Of a DNA stretch of 64,000 nt, positions 7,936 through 17,296 are shown piece by piece. The DNA is taken from the NCBI GenBank assembly GCA_910579275.1, contig CAJTTO010000005.1, forward strand, positions 62,001 to 126,000. Reading direction: 5' to 3'. This stretch comes from an uncultured Lachnospiraceae bacterium (lineage in GTDB: Bacteria > Bacillota > Clostridia > Lachnospirales > Lachnospiraceae). Within the stretch, counting starts at the first letter, position 1. The number at the start of each line of letters is the position of its first letter. Both the position numbers and the translations under genes were made by a program. Under the pieces are notes generated by a model that was not told the DNA's origin, made no database searches, and worked only from the letters and a program-made list of their open reading frames with translations.

Positions 7936-9141
7936 CTATTTTTTATAGTAATCCACAAGTTTAACCACTGCCCGAATGACATCATCGACATCCTCGTCTG
8001 TCATCGAATAGTAGAGCGGCAGGCTCATCATTTCCTCGTAAAGCTTCTCCGCATTGGGGCACAGTCCCTTTTTGTAGCCAAGCTTTTCATAATACGGATG
8101 CCAGTACACTGGAATGTAGTGCACATTGCAGCAAATGTTTTCAGCCGCCATCGCCTCAAAAAAGCCTTTGCGGTCAATGCGCAGCATCTCAGGATTTATC
8201 CGCAGTATGTAGAGATGGCGCGTCGTGTCCGACTCCGCAATTTCCTGCTGGACAAAAAGCTCCGGTATTTTCGAAAAAGCGTCATTATACTTGTTTACGA
8301 TTTCCCTGCGCCTTGCCGAGAACATCTCCAGCTTATCCAGCTGGCTCAGAATCAGGGCGCACTGGATATCCGTAATTCGGTAATTGTACCCTAAGTCAAT
8401 CTGTTCATGGTACCATGGTCCATGGCTTTCGTGCTCAAAAAAAGCCGCATCCTTCACAATGCCATGTGAGCGGTAAAGCATCAGTTTCTCATACAGCGCG
8501 TCATTGTTCGTGAGAACCGCGCCGCCTTCGCCGCCTGTGACAGTCTTTACCGGATGAAAGCTGAACACTGTCATGTCCGCGATGCTGCCGACCGGTTTTC
8601 CCTTATACTTGGTGCCAATTGAATGTGCCCCGTCCTCTATCAGCAAAATGCCCTTTTCCCGACAGAGCGCAAGCAATTCGTCAAGCGCGGCAGCCTGCCC
8701 TGAGTAATCCACAGCAACCACTGCCCTTGTCCTGTCTGTTATCTTCGCGCGGACGCTCTCCGGATCAATATTGTAAGTATCCGGCTTGATATCCGCAAAG
8801 ACCGGCTTTCCCCCACAGTAAAGCACGCAGTTAGCGGACGCCGCGAACGTAATCGGCGAGGTAATCACTTCATCCCCCTCACCGATGCCCGCTGCCATCA
8901 TCGCGATGTGGAGCGCGGCTGTCCCATTGCTGCACATCACCGCATGTTTTGCCCCTGTCAGGGCACAGAGACGCCGCTCAAGCTCCGGTACCTTTGGCCC
9001 GCACGTGAGCGCCTCGCTCACGAGCACTTCCGCGACAGCCTTTACATCCGCCTCATCAATATACTGATGCCCATAATAAAGTTTTGTTTCCCTGACCGGA
9101 GTTCCTCCGGCAATTGCTGGTTTATCCATTCTGGCACTCAT
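7936..9141 (-). CDS. pseC: PseC, PLP-dependent aminotransferase
   Basis: 401 residues of the DegT/DnrJ/EryC1 family. PseC transfers an amino group from glutamate to C4 of the PseB product. Visible features are CSNGTAALHIAMMAAGIGEGDEVITSPITF, Asp170 in EDGAHS, and the PLP lysine Lys199 in FSFHPVKTVTGGEGG. The start ATG at 9141 lies close behind GGAAAGGAA; longer upstream readings have no ribosome binding site and run towards pseB. It follows pseB by 82 bases. Confidence 0.92.
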   Translation of the reverse strand: MSARMDKPAIAGGTPVRETKLYYGHQYIDEADVKAVAEVLVSEALTCGPKVPELERRLCALTGAKHAVMCSNGTAALHIAMMAAGIGEGDEVITSPITFAASANCVLYCGGKPVFADIKPDTYNIDPESVRAKITDRTRAVVAVDYSGQAAALDELLALCREKGILLIEDGAHSIGTKYKGKPVGSIADMTVFSFHPVKTVTGGEGGAVLTNNDALYEKLMLYRSHGIVKDAAFFEHESHGPWYHEQIDLGYNYRITDIQCALILSQLDKLEMFSARRREIVNKYNDAFSKIPELFVQQEIAESDTTRHLYILRINPEMLRIDRKGFFEAMAAENICCNVHYIPVYWHPYYEKLGYKKGLCPNAEKLYEEMMSLPLYYSMTDEDVDDVIRAVVKLVDYYKK

Positions 9142-9223
9142 TTCCTTTCCAGTGCACTGTCCGTTTCGCCACAGCAGCCCCACTTCATTTATCATGTTCC
9201 CAAAAAGATACACATCTGCCGCT

Positions 9224-10219
9224 TTATTCGTGTAAATCCGTCTTTAACAGGGCGCGAATCTGTTCCACGGAAAGCCACTGCGTATTGTTTCCCGAAGAAT
9301 AATAAAAACCGTCCGCAACCTTTTTGCCGCTCGGGTTCGGGCGCTTTGACTCCTGCCAGAACATCTGCGGGTAAATGATAAAGTTTTTGTCATACTCATA
9401 CGTAGTCATGGAGTCCTCCTCCGTTATCATCACCTCATGCAGCTTCTCGCCGGGACGAATGCCCGTCTCTATCGTCTTCATGCCCGGTGCCATCGCCTCC
9501 GCAAGATCCGTTATCTTAAACGAAGGAATCCTGCTGATAAATGTCTCACCGCCTTTTGCCTCCTCAAGCGCCTTAATCACAAGCTCCACTCCCTGCGTAA
9601 GGCTAATCCAGAAACGCGTCATGCGGTAGTCGGTAATCGGCAGCGCATCCGCGCCCTCGGCAATCAGTTTCTGGAACAGCGGAATCACCGAGCCGCGGCT
9701 TCCTGCCACATTCCCGTATCGCACAATGGAAAAGTTCAAATCCTTGGTGCCGCAGTACGCGTTTGCAGCGATAAACAGCTTGTCCGATACCAGCTTTGTG
9801 CCGCCGTAAAGATTCACCGGATTAACCGCCTTGTCCGTGGAAAGCGCCACTACTTTTTTGATTCCTGTGTTGAGCGCGGCATCAATGATATTCTGGGCAC
9901 CGTTGACATTTGTCTTAATTGCCTCGTTCGGATTGTACTCGCACGCCGGCACCTGCTTCATCGCCGCCGCATGGATTACATAGTCAACGCCCTCAAAAGC
10001 GCGCTTCATACGTTCATAATCGCGCACGTCCCCGATGAAAAAGCGCAGTTTTTCCTTGTACTTTGCAAAATCGTTCGCCATCATCCACTGCTTGAACTCG
10101 TCGCGCGAATAAATAATGATTTTCTTCGGGTTGTAATGTGTCAGCACATATTCCGTAAAGCATCTTCCAAACGAACCTGTGCCGCCAGTTACCAATATCG
10201 TCTTGTCATCCAATAACAT
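9224..10219 (-). CDS. pseB: PseB, UDP-GlcNAc 4,6-dehydratase (inverting)
   Basis: 331 residues, a short-chain dehydrogenase/reductase. It starts the pseudaminic acid route from UDP-GlcNAc. The Rossmann motif is VTGGTGSFGRCFTEY, followed by YSRDEFKQWMM and GDVRDYERMKRAF, all characteristic of PseB/FlaA1. The ATG at 10219 lies 7 bases after GGAGG. It is the first of the pse genes in transcription order. Confidence 0.93.
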   Translation of the reverse strand: MLLDDKTILVTGGTGSFGRCFTEYVLTHYNPKKIIIYSRDEFKQWMMANDFAKYKEKLRFFIGDVRDYERMKRAFEGVDYVIHAAAMKQVPACEYNPNEAIKTNVNGAQNIIDAALNTGIKKVVALSTDKAVNPVNLYGGTKLVSDKLFIAANAYCGTKDLNFSIVRYGNVAGSRGSVIPLFQKLIAEGADALPITDYRMTRFWISLTQGVELVIKALEEAKGGETFISRIPSFKITDLAEAMAPGMKTIETGIRPGEKLHEVMITEEDSMTTYEYDKNFIIYPQMFWQESKRPNPSGKKVADGFYYSSGNNTQWLSVEQIRALLKTDLHE

Positions 10220-10289
10220 ACTTTTTCCTCCAAATTGCAATCTTCTAATCCAAATTTTACCACAGTTTTATCCATACGTCAAAAGTACA

Positions 10290-11657
10290 TTAACGATACA
10301 CAAGATTCGCCGCAGTTTTTCCTGTAATTTTGTCATACACAATGATATTCCACCGACCGCCCGACTGGTAATTGTCGACGCCGTCAATCATTACCTGATA
10401 CACACCGCCAAGCTTTATCAGGACAAGCTCGCTTGTACCGATTTTTATATGCCGCATACCGTTTTCTTCCCACCTTACGTCAAGCGCCACTTTTCCGTCC
10501 TGATACACCCACTGATGTGCGCCCTTTCCTTTTCCTGCCATCGTATCTGTCACAATCAGTACGTAATCGTCGTCATTCTTCAGCCTGTCAAAACACTCCT
10601 CCGCGCTTTCGGACGCCATAAACTCCTGCCAGCCGAGCCTTTTCTGGTACTGGCATGCCACGTCCCATGCATTTTGTCCCTTTTTTGCATCGCGTCTGTC
10701 CGGCAGATGATAATTCGCCCTGACAAATGCCCCCAAATGAAGCGTAACTTTTTCTGCGCCAAAGTCATTGAGGTGCTCCTTGTCCCTGAAATCAGCTGCG
10801 GGGTCAAGCGCCAGCTCCCCGCTGTGGTAAAGCTCGTTGTAATCCACAAACCTTAGCCCGCGTTCCTCGGCAAGCGCGCGAACCGCCTGTGTGTCATATC
10901 TGTGCCAGTTCTCATTCGGCGACTTGAAAAGAAGCAGCTCCACATTTTTTTTGCTGCACAGCTGTGCCATCTCGTCAAGGCAGGCGATACTTGCCTCCTC
11001 AATCCATGCTTCCCCCTCATCATAGTCATAGCTGTTCAGCTGAATGGCCTGTTCCGACACGTACTGTGATTTCTGGTATCCCTTTGTATAGTTTGTCTTA
11101 TCCTGAAAAAAATATGTATAGTCGAGCTTAGTCAGCTCTTTCCACCGGTCATGGTAGCGGAATATCGGAAAGACATAGGAGAAAAAGTCTGCGTCCACCG
11201 CGTCCACAGACTGGTAAATGCACTTGAGCTTATCCACGGAAAGCGGAATGTCCGTAAATCCCCAGCGCAGTGCCGCCTCGTTTTTACTGTTGATGCTGTT
11301 GCCTGTAAGCATATTCACCTCAAGCGCAATCACCTTTGGCTTCTGCCTCTTGAGCGCCTCTTTCAGGTATAGACTAGAAATATGCATCGGCTGTGAAGAA
11401 CTGCCAAAATCATACGCGGCAATCCCGTACTCCTCATACAGGATCAGCGGATTCACGGTGCAGAAGCTGTTGCTGCTTCCGATTACGATCATGTCAATGT
11501 CATTCTTTTTTTCCGCGTAAAAGCCATTTACGATCGTCGTGGAATCCCCCATAAATTTTGCCCGCACAACTGCATCAGCCAACGTGAGCGCCAGTCCCAT
11601 AACCACAAAAAACGATAACACGGCAGCCATTCTTGACATTCTTGATTTCCCCGTCAA
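10290..11657 (-). CDS. SGNH/DltD-like membrane-anchored protein
   Basis: 455 residues with one N-terminal membrane segment (about residues 10-30) and an extracytoplasmic region. The motif IVIGSSNSFCTVNP near residue 60 looks like the nucleophile block of an SGNH hydrolase; DFRDKEHLNDFGAEK near residue 280 fits the Asp-x-x-His block. Proteins of this type pair with MBOAT acyltransferases and finish the transfer of acyl groups to surface glycans. It lies directly downstream of an MBOAT gene. The start is a TTG at 11657 behind a very strong GGGAGGTGA site; no ATG has a comparable one. Confidence 0.75.
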   Translation of the reverse strand: MTGKSRMSRMAAVLSFFVVMGLALTLADAVVRAKFMGDSTTIVNGFYAEKKNDIDMIVIGSSNSFCTVNPLILYEEYGIAAYDFGSSSQPMHISSLYLKEALKRQKPKVIALEVNMLTGNSINSKNEAALRWGFTDIPLSVDKLKCIYQSVDAVDADFFSYVFPIFRYHDRWKELTKLDYTYFFQDKTNYTKGYQKSQYVSEQAIQLNSYDYDEGEAWIEEASIACLDEMAQLCSKKNVELLLFKSPNENWHRYDTQAVRALAEERGLRFVDYNELYHSGELALDPAADFRDKEHLNDFGAEKVTLHLGAFVRANYHLPDRRDAKKGQNAWDVACQYQKRLGWQEFMASESAEECFDRLKNDDDYVLIVTDTMAGKGKGAHQWVYQDGKVALDVRWEENGMRHIKIGTSELVLIKLGGVYQVMIDGVDNYQSGGRWNIIVYDKITGKTAANLVYR

Positions 11658-11724
11658 TCAATCACCTCCCACTGTGCATGCCATCCGGCAAACAGGATAA
11701 ACTCACCGGATAGTTTGGTCTTAC

Positions 11725-13218
11725 TCAAAACTGAAAATAGATAAACTGCGCCGCGTCGTAGCCTTCCCCATACATGCCAAACACAATTACCATCACCAGC
11801 AGCACTGCTGTAATCACATACTGCACCGCAAGACACTGCCCTTTCACCAGACTGTCAAACAGCGCTTTTTTTCGAACATAATACGCATCTACTAAAATCA
11901 GTATCAGAATGCCAACCCATAGGACACCCATCTCTTTACTGTCAAGTCCCAGATGATAGACAGACCCGTCAAAGAGTGACCACACATCAAAACGCAGAAA
12001 CATTCTCTGTATGTAGTACGCCGCGTCCCCCACTGTGTCCGACCGGAAAAAAATAAAGGAAAAAACAAACAAAAGAAACGTACAGACAGCCTGCCCAAAG
12101 CGATACCCGAAAGTCTTTACACGGACGCCGAAAAAAGTGTTCAGCCGCGTCCTGAACGGTCTTGTCATGTCGCCAATGATTATATACACACCCTGAAGCG
12201 CTCCCCACACGACGAAATTCCAGCTTGCCCCATGCCAGAGACCGCTCACGGCAAACGTGACCATGCTGTTAAAGTATTTGCGCAGTCTCGAACAGCGGTT
12301 ACCGCCCAGCGGTATATACAGATAATCGCGAAACCATGTGCTCAGCGATATATGCCAGCGCCGCCACAGCGCGCTGATGCTTGTCGCGAAAAACGGCGCC
12401 TCAAAATTCACCATAAGACGGATGCCCAGAACCATTGCCGCCCCCATCGCAATGCAGGAATACCCTGCAAAGTCACAGTAAATCTCCACTGCAAACAGAA
12501 CTGCCGCCAGCAGAAGCGCCATTCCGCTGTACAGATAATATTTGTCATACACCTGATTGACAAGCACTGCCGCCCTGTCCGCTATGACCATCTTCATGAA
12601 AAATCCCCACAGCATCATGAGCAGTCCCCTTGTGGCCTTGTCGAAATCCCATAATTTTTCATGCGCCATTTTTTCCAGCTGCCCCAGCAGGCTGCCGCTT
12701 CGCTCAATCGGTCCTGCCACAAGCTGCGGAAAAAAGGAAACAAATAGCGCGTACCGGATAAAATTCTTCTCCGGTTTTACGGTTCCCCGGTAAACATCCA
12801 GCACATACCCCAGTGCCTGAAAGGTATAAAAGGAAATCCCCACCGGCAGTAGCAGGTCAAACTTAGGTGCCGTCATCTTGACCCCAAATACAGCCATCAC
12901 GGCATCAGCCGTTTCATATAAGAAATAGAAATATTTAAAAAACACAAGAATCGCGAGATTCACCACCAGCCCCACAGCCAGTATCCGCCTGCGGCCTCTC
13001 TTATGCTTCCCGTCGTCTTTTTCTCCCATGAGAACAGCACAGAGATATGTAGTCACCGTAGATAACAGTATCAAAAGTGCATACTGCGCATTCCATCCCA
13101 TGTAAAAATAATAGCTTGCCGCCAACAGCCACAGCTGCCGCAGCTTTCTGGGAATCACATAATACATCAGCACAACAGCCGGAAAAAAACATAAAAACGC
13201 AAAAGAAGTAAACTGCAT
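11725..13218 (-). CDS. MBOAT family O-acyltransferase
   Basis: 497 residues with about ten membrane segments. Family marks are RRWHISLSTWFRDYLYIPLGG and the catalytic histidine in SGLWHGASWNFVVWGALQG. Such proteins (AlgI, DltB, PatA) move acyl groups across the membrane for O-acylation of polysaccharide or cell wall. AAGGAG lies 6 bases before the ATG. The downstream SGNH-like gene is the probable partner. The acceptor is most likely the glycan made by this locus. Confidence 0.9.
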   Translation of the reverse strand: MQFTSFAFLCFFPAVVLMYYVIPRKLRQLWLLAASYYFYMGWNAQYALLILLSTVTTYLCAVLMGEKDDGKHKRGRRRILAVGLVVNLAILVFFKYFYFLYETADAVMAVFGVKMTAPKFDLLLPVGISFYTFQALGYVLDVYRGTVKPEKNFIRYALFVSFFPQLVAGPIERSGSLLGQLEKMAHEKLWDFDKATRGLLMMLWGFFMKMVIADRAAVLVNQVYDKYYLYSGMALLLAAVLFAVEIYCDFAGYSCIAMGAAMVLGIRLMVNFEAPFFATSISALWRRWHISLSTWFRDYLYIPLGGNRCSRLRKYFNSMVTFAVSGLWHGASWNFVVWGALQGVYIIIGDMTRPFRTRLNTFFGVRVKTFGYRFGQAVCTFLLFVFSFIFFRSDTVGDAAYYIQRMFLRFDVWSLFDGSVYHLGLDSKEMGVLWVGILILILVDAYYVRKKALFDSLVKGQCLAVQYVITAVLLVMVIVFGMYGEGYDAAQFIYFQF

Positions 13219-13242
13219 ATCTGCTCCTTTTTCTGATGATAA

Positions 13243-14283
13243 CTATGCTTCGTCTCGTTCGCTCCTGCGGCGGATTTTGTTGCGGTAAAAGTACAACAGC
13301 CGGAAGTAAACCATAAACTTAAACGGCGACTGCATGTGCATTGCCGCAAGTTTTTTCTGCTCCTCGTCAAACGCCTTCAGGTAATAGATATTGTCCTGAA
13401 AATCAGGAAACTCGTGCTGCATTCCCTCCGCTATCAGCTTCAGAAAGCTTAATTTCGGTCTTTTCATGCCCAGCATATACGTAAAAAGCGTATTCATATA
13501 ATAAAGCTTAGAGAACGCAAACTCAAATTCCTGTCTGTAAGGCTTGTAAATACCATACTTGCGCGCCTCCTCTATCAGGCGTTTCCCCATCAGCAGCCTT
13601 GCCTCACACTTTTCCATGCTGACGGAATGGACAGTCGATGCGTCATGCTGGTAATAGTAGTAGAGTGGTTCCTCCACCTTCTCAAAGTGTGTAAAGTGCA
13701 GCATCCATATCGGGGAGGCACAGTTGTCCTCATAAAATGTCTTTTCGGGAAACCGCAGATGGTATTCATCAATCACGGACTTCAGATACACCTTGATAAC
13801 CATGCTGCCCGGATTCATGACAAGCTTTTTGTAGCGTTCATGGTCGAGCACACCTGTCTGGTCAGGCGTATTGTTGGGCATTACCTTTCCGACATTCATG
13901 GTATGCTCGCTGGCCATGCAGTAATCGCACCCCACAACGTCTGCCTCTGTCTGCTCCGCCTTTTTAATCAGTTTCTCATACATATCCGGCGCAACCCAGT
14001 CGTCCGCGTCGACAAAGCCAATCCATCTGCCGCGCGCCACATCTATGCCCTTATTGCGCGCGCCGCCCTGCCGCATGTTCTCATACAGCTGTACCGCCTT
14101 AAACTTCCATGGATATTTCGACTCGTACTCCCTCAATATTTCAAGGGATTCGTCCGTTGACGCGTCGTCCACCGCAATGATTTCATAGTCCGCAATCGAC
14201 TGGTTAATCAGCGAATCCAGACAAAACCTGAGCTTGTTGTCTGCCGCCATATTGTACACGGGTACCACGATACTAAGCTTCAT
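13243..14283 (-). CDS. Glycosyltransferase family 2
   Basis: 346 residues. The GT-A domain occupies about residues 1-230: LSIVVPVYNMA, IIAVDDASTDES, GGARNKGIDVARGRWIGFVDADDW with the DAD/DxD metal site. The C-terminal 100 residues are basic and helical and probably membrane-associated (FRLLYFYRNKIRRRSER). Donor and acceptor are not evident. It starts 39 bases after the ABC exporter stop and is probably co-transcribed with it. Confidence 0.88.
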   Translation of the reverse strand: MKLSIVVPVYNMAADNKLRFCLDSLINQSIADYEIIAVDDASTDESLEILREYESKYPWKFKAVQLYENMRQGGARNKGIDVARGRWIGFVDADDWVAPDMYEKLIKKAEQTEADVVGCDYCMASEHTMNVGKVMPNNTPDQTGVLDHERYKKLVMNPGSMVIKVYLKSVIDEYHLRFPEKTFYEDNCASPIWMLHFTHFEKVEEPLYYYYQHDASTVHSVSMEKCEARLLMGKRLIEEARKYGIYKPYRQEFEFAFSKLYYMNTLFTYMLGMKRPKLSFLKLIAEGMQHEFPDFQDNIYYLKAFDEEQKKLAAMHMQSPFKFMVYFRLLYFYRNKIRRRSERDEA

Positions 14284-14322
14284 AATCTGCCACCACTTCC
14301 CTTCTGTCCCTTATTATTTTCC

Positions 14323-16062
14323 CTATCGTTCCTTTACAATCGCCCCATCTTCTACCCGGAAAACCATATCGCACTTCTCAATGGTCTGTAGCCTGTGCGC
14401 TATAATAACAAGTGTTTTTTTGCCATGCAGCCTGTTGACGGACTCCATGATTGCCGCCTCCGTGTCATTGTCAAGCGCCGAAGTCGCCTCGTCGAGAATC
14501 AGCACCTCAGGGTCATGATAGAGCGCCCGCGCAATGCCGATTCTCTGGCGCTGTCCTCCGGAAAGCCGGATGCCGCGCTCCCCGATTCCGGTGTACACAC
14601 CTTCCGGAAGCGTCTGCACAAACGCGTCAAGCTGCGCCTCCTTCAACGCATACCAAAGCTTTTGGTCGTCAATCTCCTCCTCCGGAATCCCAAACGCAAC
14701 ATTTTTGCGGATATCCGCGTCGAGCAGGAAAATCATCTGCGGAATATACCCTACATTGGCAAGCCACTCCCTGTAATGTTCCTGTATGTCGACATCATCG
14801 GCAAGCACCCTGCCGCCCTGCAGCTTCAGCAAGCCGAGCAGGACATCAATAATCGTCGTCTTGCCCGCGCCGCTCGCCCCCACAATACCAATGGACTTTC
14901 CGATTGGAAAGGACACTGTCGCATGGTCAAAAATCAGCTTGTCGGAATTCGGATAATGATATGTGATGTCGGAAAGCGTAAGCGCATTTGTAACAGGAAG
15001 TTTTTCCTTTGCCACAACCGCATAGGAAATATCCGTGTGCGCCGCGTCCGTCTCCTCGACGAGATTGTCGCTTACATTGAAGAAAAACGGCTCGTTGAAC
15101 GCCATGCTGGTCAGCTGGTTATTGATGCGGCTTGCCGCGGGAAGCAGACGCATTGCCGCAATCCCAAACGCCGCAAACAGGGAAACCATCGCCGAAACAT
15201 CCGCCCCGGACACAATCAGTACCAAGATATAGCCCAAAAGCCCCGCCATGCAGACCGTCTCAATCAGGAGCTTCGGCGTGTTGTTAAACAGGCTGAAACG
15301 CTCCATCGCCTTGACATAGCCCTCGCCCACTTTGCAGTACTCGCCGATGAAATACTGCTCGCGTCCGGCAACCTTGATTTCCTTGATGCCCTGTACCGTC
15401 TGTGAAATCCATGCGAACATGGATGCGCCGTAATCCTGATTTTCTTTACCGGTGCGGTTCATAATCGGCTTGATAATATTTTTGATGACAACGAGCGTCA
15501 CAACCAGAAGCACTGCAATCACCACTGTCATAACAGGATCCTGCACCGCAAGCGCAATCACAAGAAATACCGCAACCGTCACCTCCGACGCAATCTGCAG
15601 TACCGCCATGATCAGCGCGTACATGTTGCTCACGTCAGCCGTAATGCTGCGCTGAATCACGGAAGTCTCTGCATTCAGATAATACTCATATTCACGCCTT
15701 ACAAAATTCTTCATCAAATTTGAAGCCGTCTGAAACTGGTTGCTGTACACAAACCGATACAGGCTTCTCTGCAAAAAAAACTGGAATACGTTTTTGGCAA
15801 CATACAGAAAAATCAAGAACAAAATCGCCAGCACGGAAAACTGCACGGCATCGCGCAGATTGAGCATCGCGCAGATGTTCTGATACGTTTCTCCCTCCAC
15901 CAGTGCCACAGGGTCGAGTATGAGCTGCACGACAGCCATCACCATCATCACGGCGCCTGTCTCAAGTCCTGCCGATATCAGCATCATCACAAACAGTCTT
16001 GCCATCGCACCCTTTTGTTTTTTATCCATCAATCTATTTATCTTTTTTAATATCTTGAGCAT
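14323..16062 (-). CDS. ABC exporter with fused ATPase (flippase-like)
   Basis: 579 residues. Residues 1-320 hold six membrane segments of the type I exporter fold. The nucleotide-binding domain has Walker A GASGAGKTT, signature LSGGQRQRIGIAR and Walker B VLILDEATSALD. Half-transporters of this kind, like MsbA or PglK, flip lipid-linked oligosaccharides. No Wzx-type flippase is visible in the locus, so this protein is the best candidate for moving the undecaprenyl-linked repeat unit outward. That role is inferred. Confidence 0.88.
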   Translation of the reverse strand: MLKILKKINRLMDKKQKGAMARLFVMMLISAGLETGAVMMVMAVVQLILDPVALVEGETYQNICAMLNLRDAVQFSVLAILFLIFLYVAKNVFQFFLQRSLYRFVYSNQFQTASNLMKNFVRREYEYYLNAETSVIQRSITADVSNMYALIMAVLQIASEVTVAVFLVIALAVQDPVMTVVIAVLLVVTLVVIKNIIKPIMNRTGKENQDYGASMFAWISQTVQGIKEIKVAGREQYFIGEYCKVGEGYVKAMERFSLFNNTPKLLIETVCMAGLLGYILVLIVSGADVSAMVSLFAAFGIAAMRLLPAASRINNQLTSMAFNEPFFFNVSDNLVEETDAAHTDISYAVVAKEKLPVTNALTLSDITYHYPNSDKLIFDHATVSFPIGKSIGIVGASGAGKTTIIDVLLGLLKLQGGRVLADDVDIQEHYREWLANVGYIPQMIFLLDADIRKNVAFGIPEEEIDDQKLWYALKEAQLDAFVQTLPEGVYTGIGERGIRLSGGQRQRIGIARALYHDPEVLILDEATSALDNDTEAAIMESVNRLHGKKTLVIIAHRLQTIEKCDMVFRVEDGAIVKER

Positions 16063-16089
16063 TCCTCTCCATGCCTTTCCAACAAACCG

Positions 16090-17220
16090 TTATTTATCAG
16101 CAAGCGCAAGCCCCGCCTTTTTATTGTACGCGTGCTTTTCCGGATCCTCGTAGGCGTCCCAGAAAGATGCGCCCAGATTTAACTTTTCCTCCACAAAATC
16201 CATATTGTTCAGTGCCGTGGTCACGATGGAAACTGCTTTTTTAATGTGAAGCCCCTCAAAAAAATTCAAAACCTCCACCGGAAACCGTCCACGTAGTACA
16301 ACTGCATCAGGGCAAAGCTTGGTGTAATCTATCGTGTCCCGCGGATGTGGCTTTATCATAATCCTGTAACCCTTGCAGTATTTTTCAAGCACGTCAAGGC
16401 AGACATTCTTGCGCGCCTCCACGTCGACAGGGTGCGGTTCGGTCAGAAAACACGCAAACTCCTCCCCCTCGTGTGATGGTTTCAGCTGCTCCGCCAGCTT
16501 GTCCGCATCTTCGATAAATGCCCGAATCATCAGCTTTTTCTGCTCTGGTGTAAGCCCGCGCTCAAGCGGCTTGCGCGGCTCCTCCACAAACCGCGGGCAG
16601 TCTGTCGGGACAACGCTCCTGTCATTGATTTCCATGTCAAGGCAGTATTTTCCCCAGCCATTCATAATAAATATCAGGTTATGGCGCGAGAACCACGTCT
16701 TTAGCTTGAAGTGTCCGTGATTGGCAACATAGGCATCATCAAGATTCTTAAGGCAGTCAAGTCCGTCCTCAACCGCATGGTAGTAAATGTGCTTATAGTT
16801 CAGATAATACCCGATCGGGTCGCTGTCACAGAACACATAGATGTCCTTATATGCCGCAAAGTCAATTACTTCCATATAAGGCGCCTCACATTTTGCGAGT
16901 TTTTTGGTAAATATCATGCGGTTCACCATATGTTTTAAAATACTGCTGTAATTTTTTCTGTATTTTGCAAGCGCGGGAAAAAAATCTTCCCGTTTCTCGT
17001 CCAGCGCAATTACCCTGTCAAAGAGTTCTGTCTTCGTAAGCCTGTCCCCTAAGTTTTCAAAATCCGTGGAGATGGCGCTCAGCGCAATATCCGCCTTTTT
17101 GTATGCGTCAGCCGGCATTGTTCTTGCAAGCTTCATTTCCTTTAAAATCGCTACATATACGTGATAAAACGTGTGGCAGACATACAGTCTGCTCTTTGTT
17201 TTCCTGTTCCGTTTCTTCAT
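16090..17220 (-). CDS. GT52/polysialyltransferase-like enzyme, candidate nonulosonate transferase
   Basis: 376 residues. It has the motif set of bacterial sialyltransferases of families GT52/GT38/GT80: an acidic E-D-G triad at 151-153 (HAVEDGLDCL), the HP motif at 292-293 (IMIKPHPRD) and a Ser/Thr motif at 331-335 (SIVTTALN). The first strand, LYVCHTFYHVYVAILK, also fits. Such enzymes use CMP-sialic acid. No neuA/neuB-like gene is present here but the whole CMP-pseudaminic acid pathway is, so transfer of pseudaminic acid is the likely reaction (inference). It lies between the ABC exporter and a GT4 enzyme. Confidence 0.65.
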   Translation of the reverse strand: MKKRNRKTKSRLYVCHTFYHVYVAILKEMKLARTMPADAYKKADIALSAISTDFENLGDRLTKTELFDRVIALDEKREDFFPALAKYRKNYSSILKHMVNRMIFTKKLAKCEAPYMEVIDFAAYKDIYVFCDSDPIGYYLNYKHIYYHAVEDGLDCLKNLDDAYVANHGHFKLKTWFSRHNLIFIMNGWGKYCLDMEINDRSVVPTDCPRFVEEPRKPLERGLTPEQKKLMIRAFIEDADKLAEQLKPSHEGEEFACFLTEPHPVDVEARKNVCLDVLEKYCKGYRIMIKPHPRDTIDYTKLCPDAVVLRGRFPVEVLNFFEGLHIKKAVSIVTTALNNMDFVEEKLNLGASFWDAYEDPEKHAYNKKAGLALADK

Positions 17221-17296
17221 TCTGAAATCCTATTCCTCCGGCAATGTATCCTGCTTTTCAAGCAGACACTAATAGTATATGCCATATTGCGGATAA

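Noticed and set aside
14395..15405. A 336-codon plus-strand frame
   Set aside because: It is antisense to the ABC exporter, whose Walker and signature motifs are intact; no start signal or known motif.
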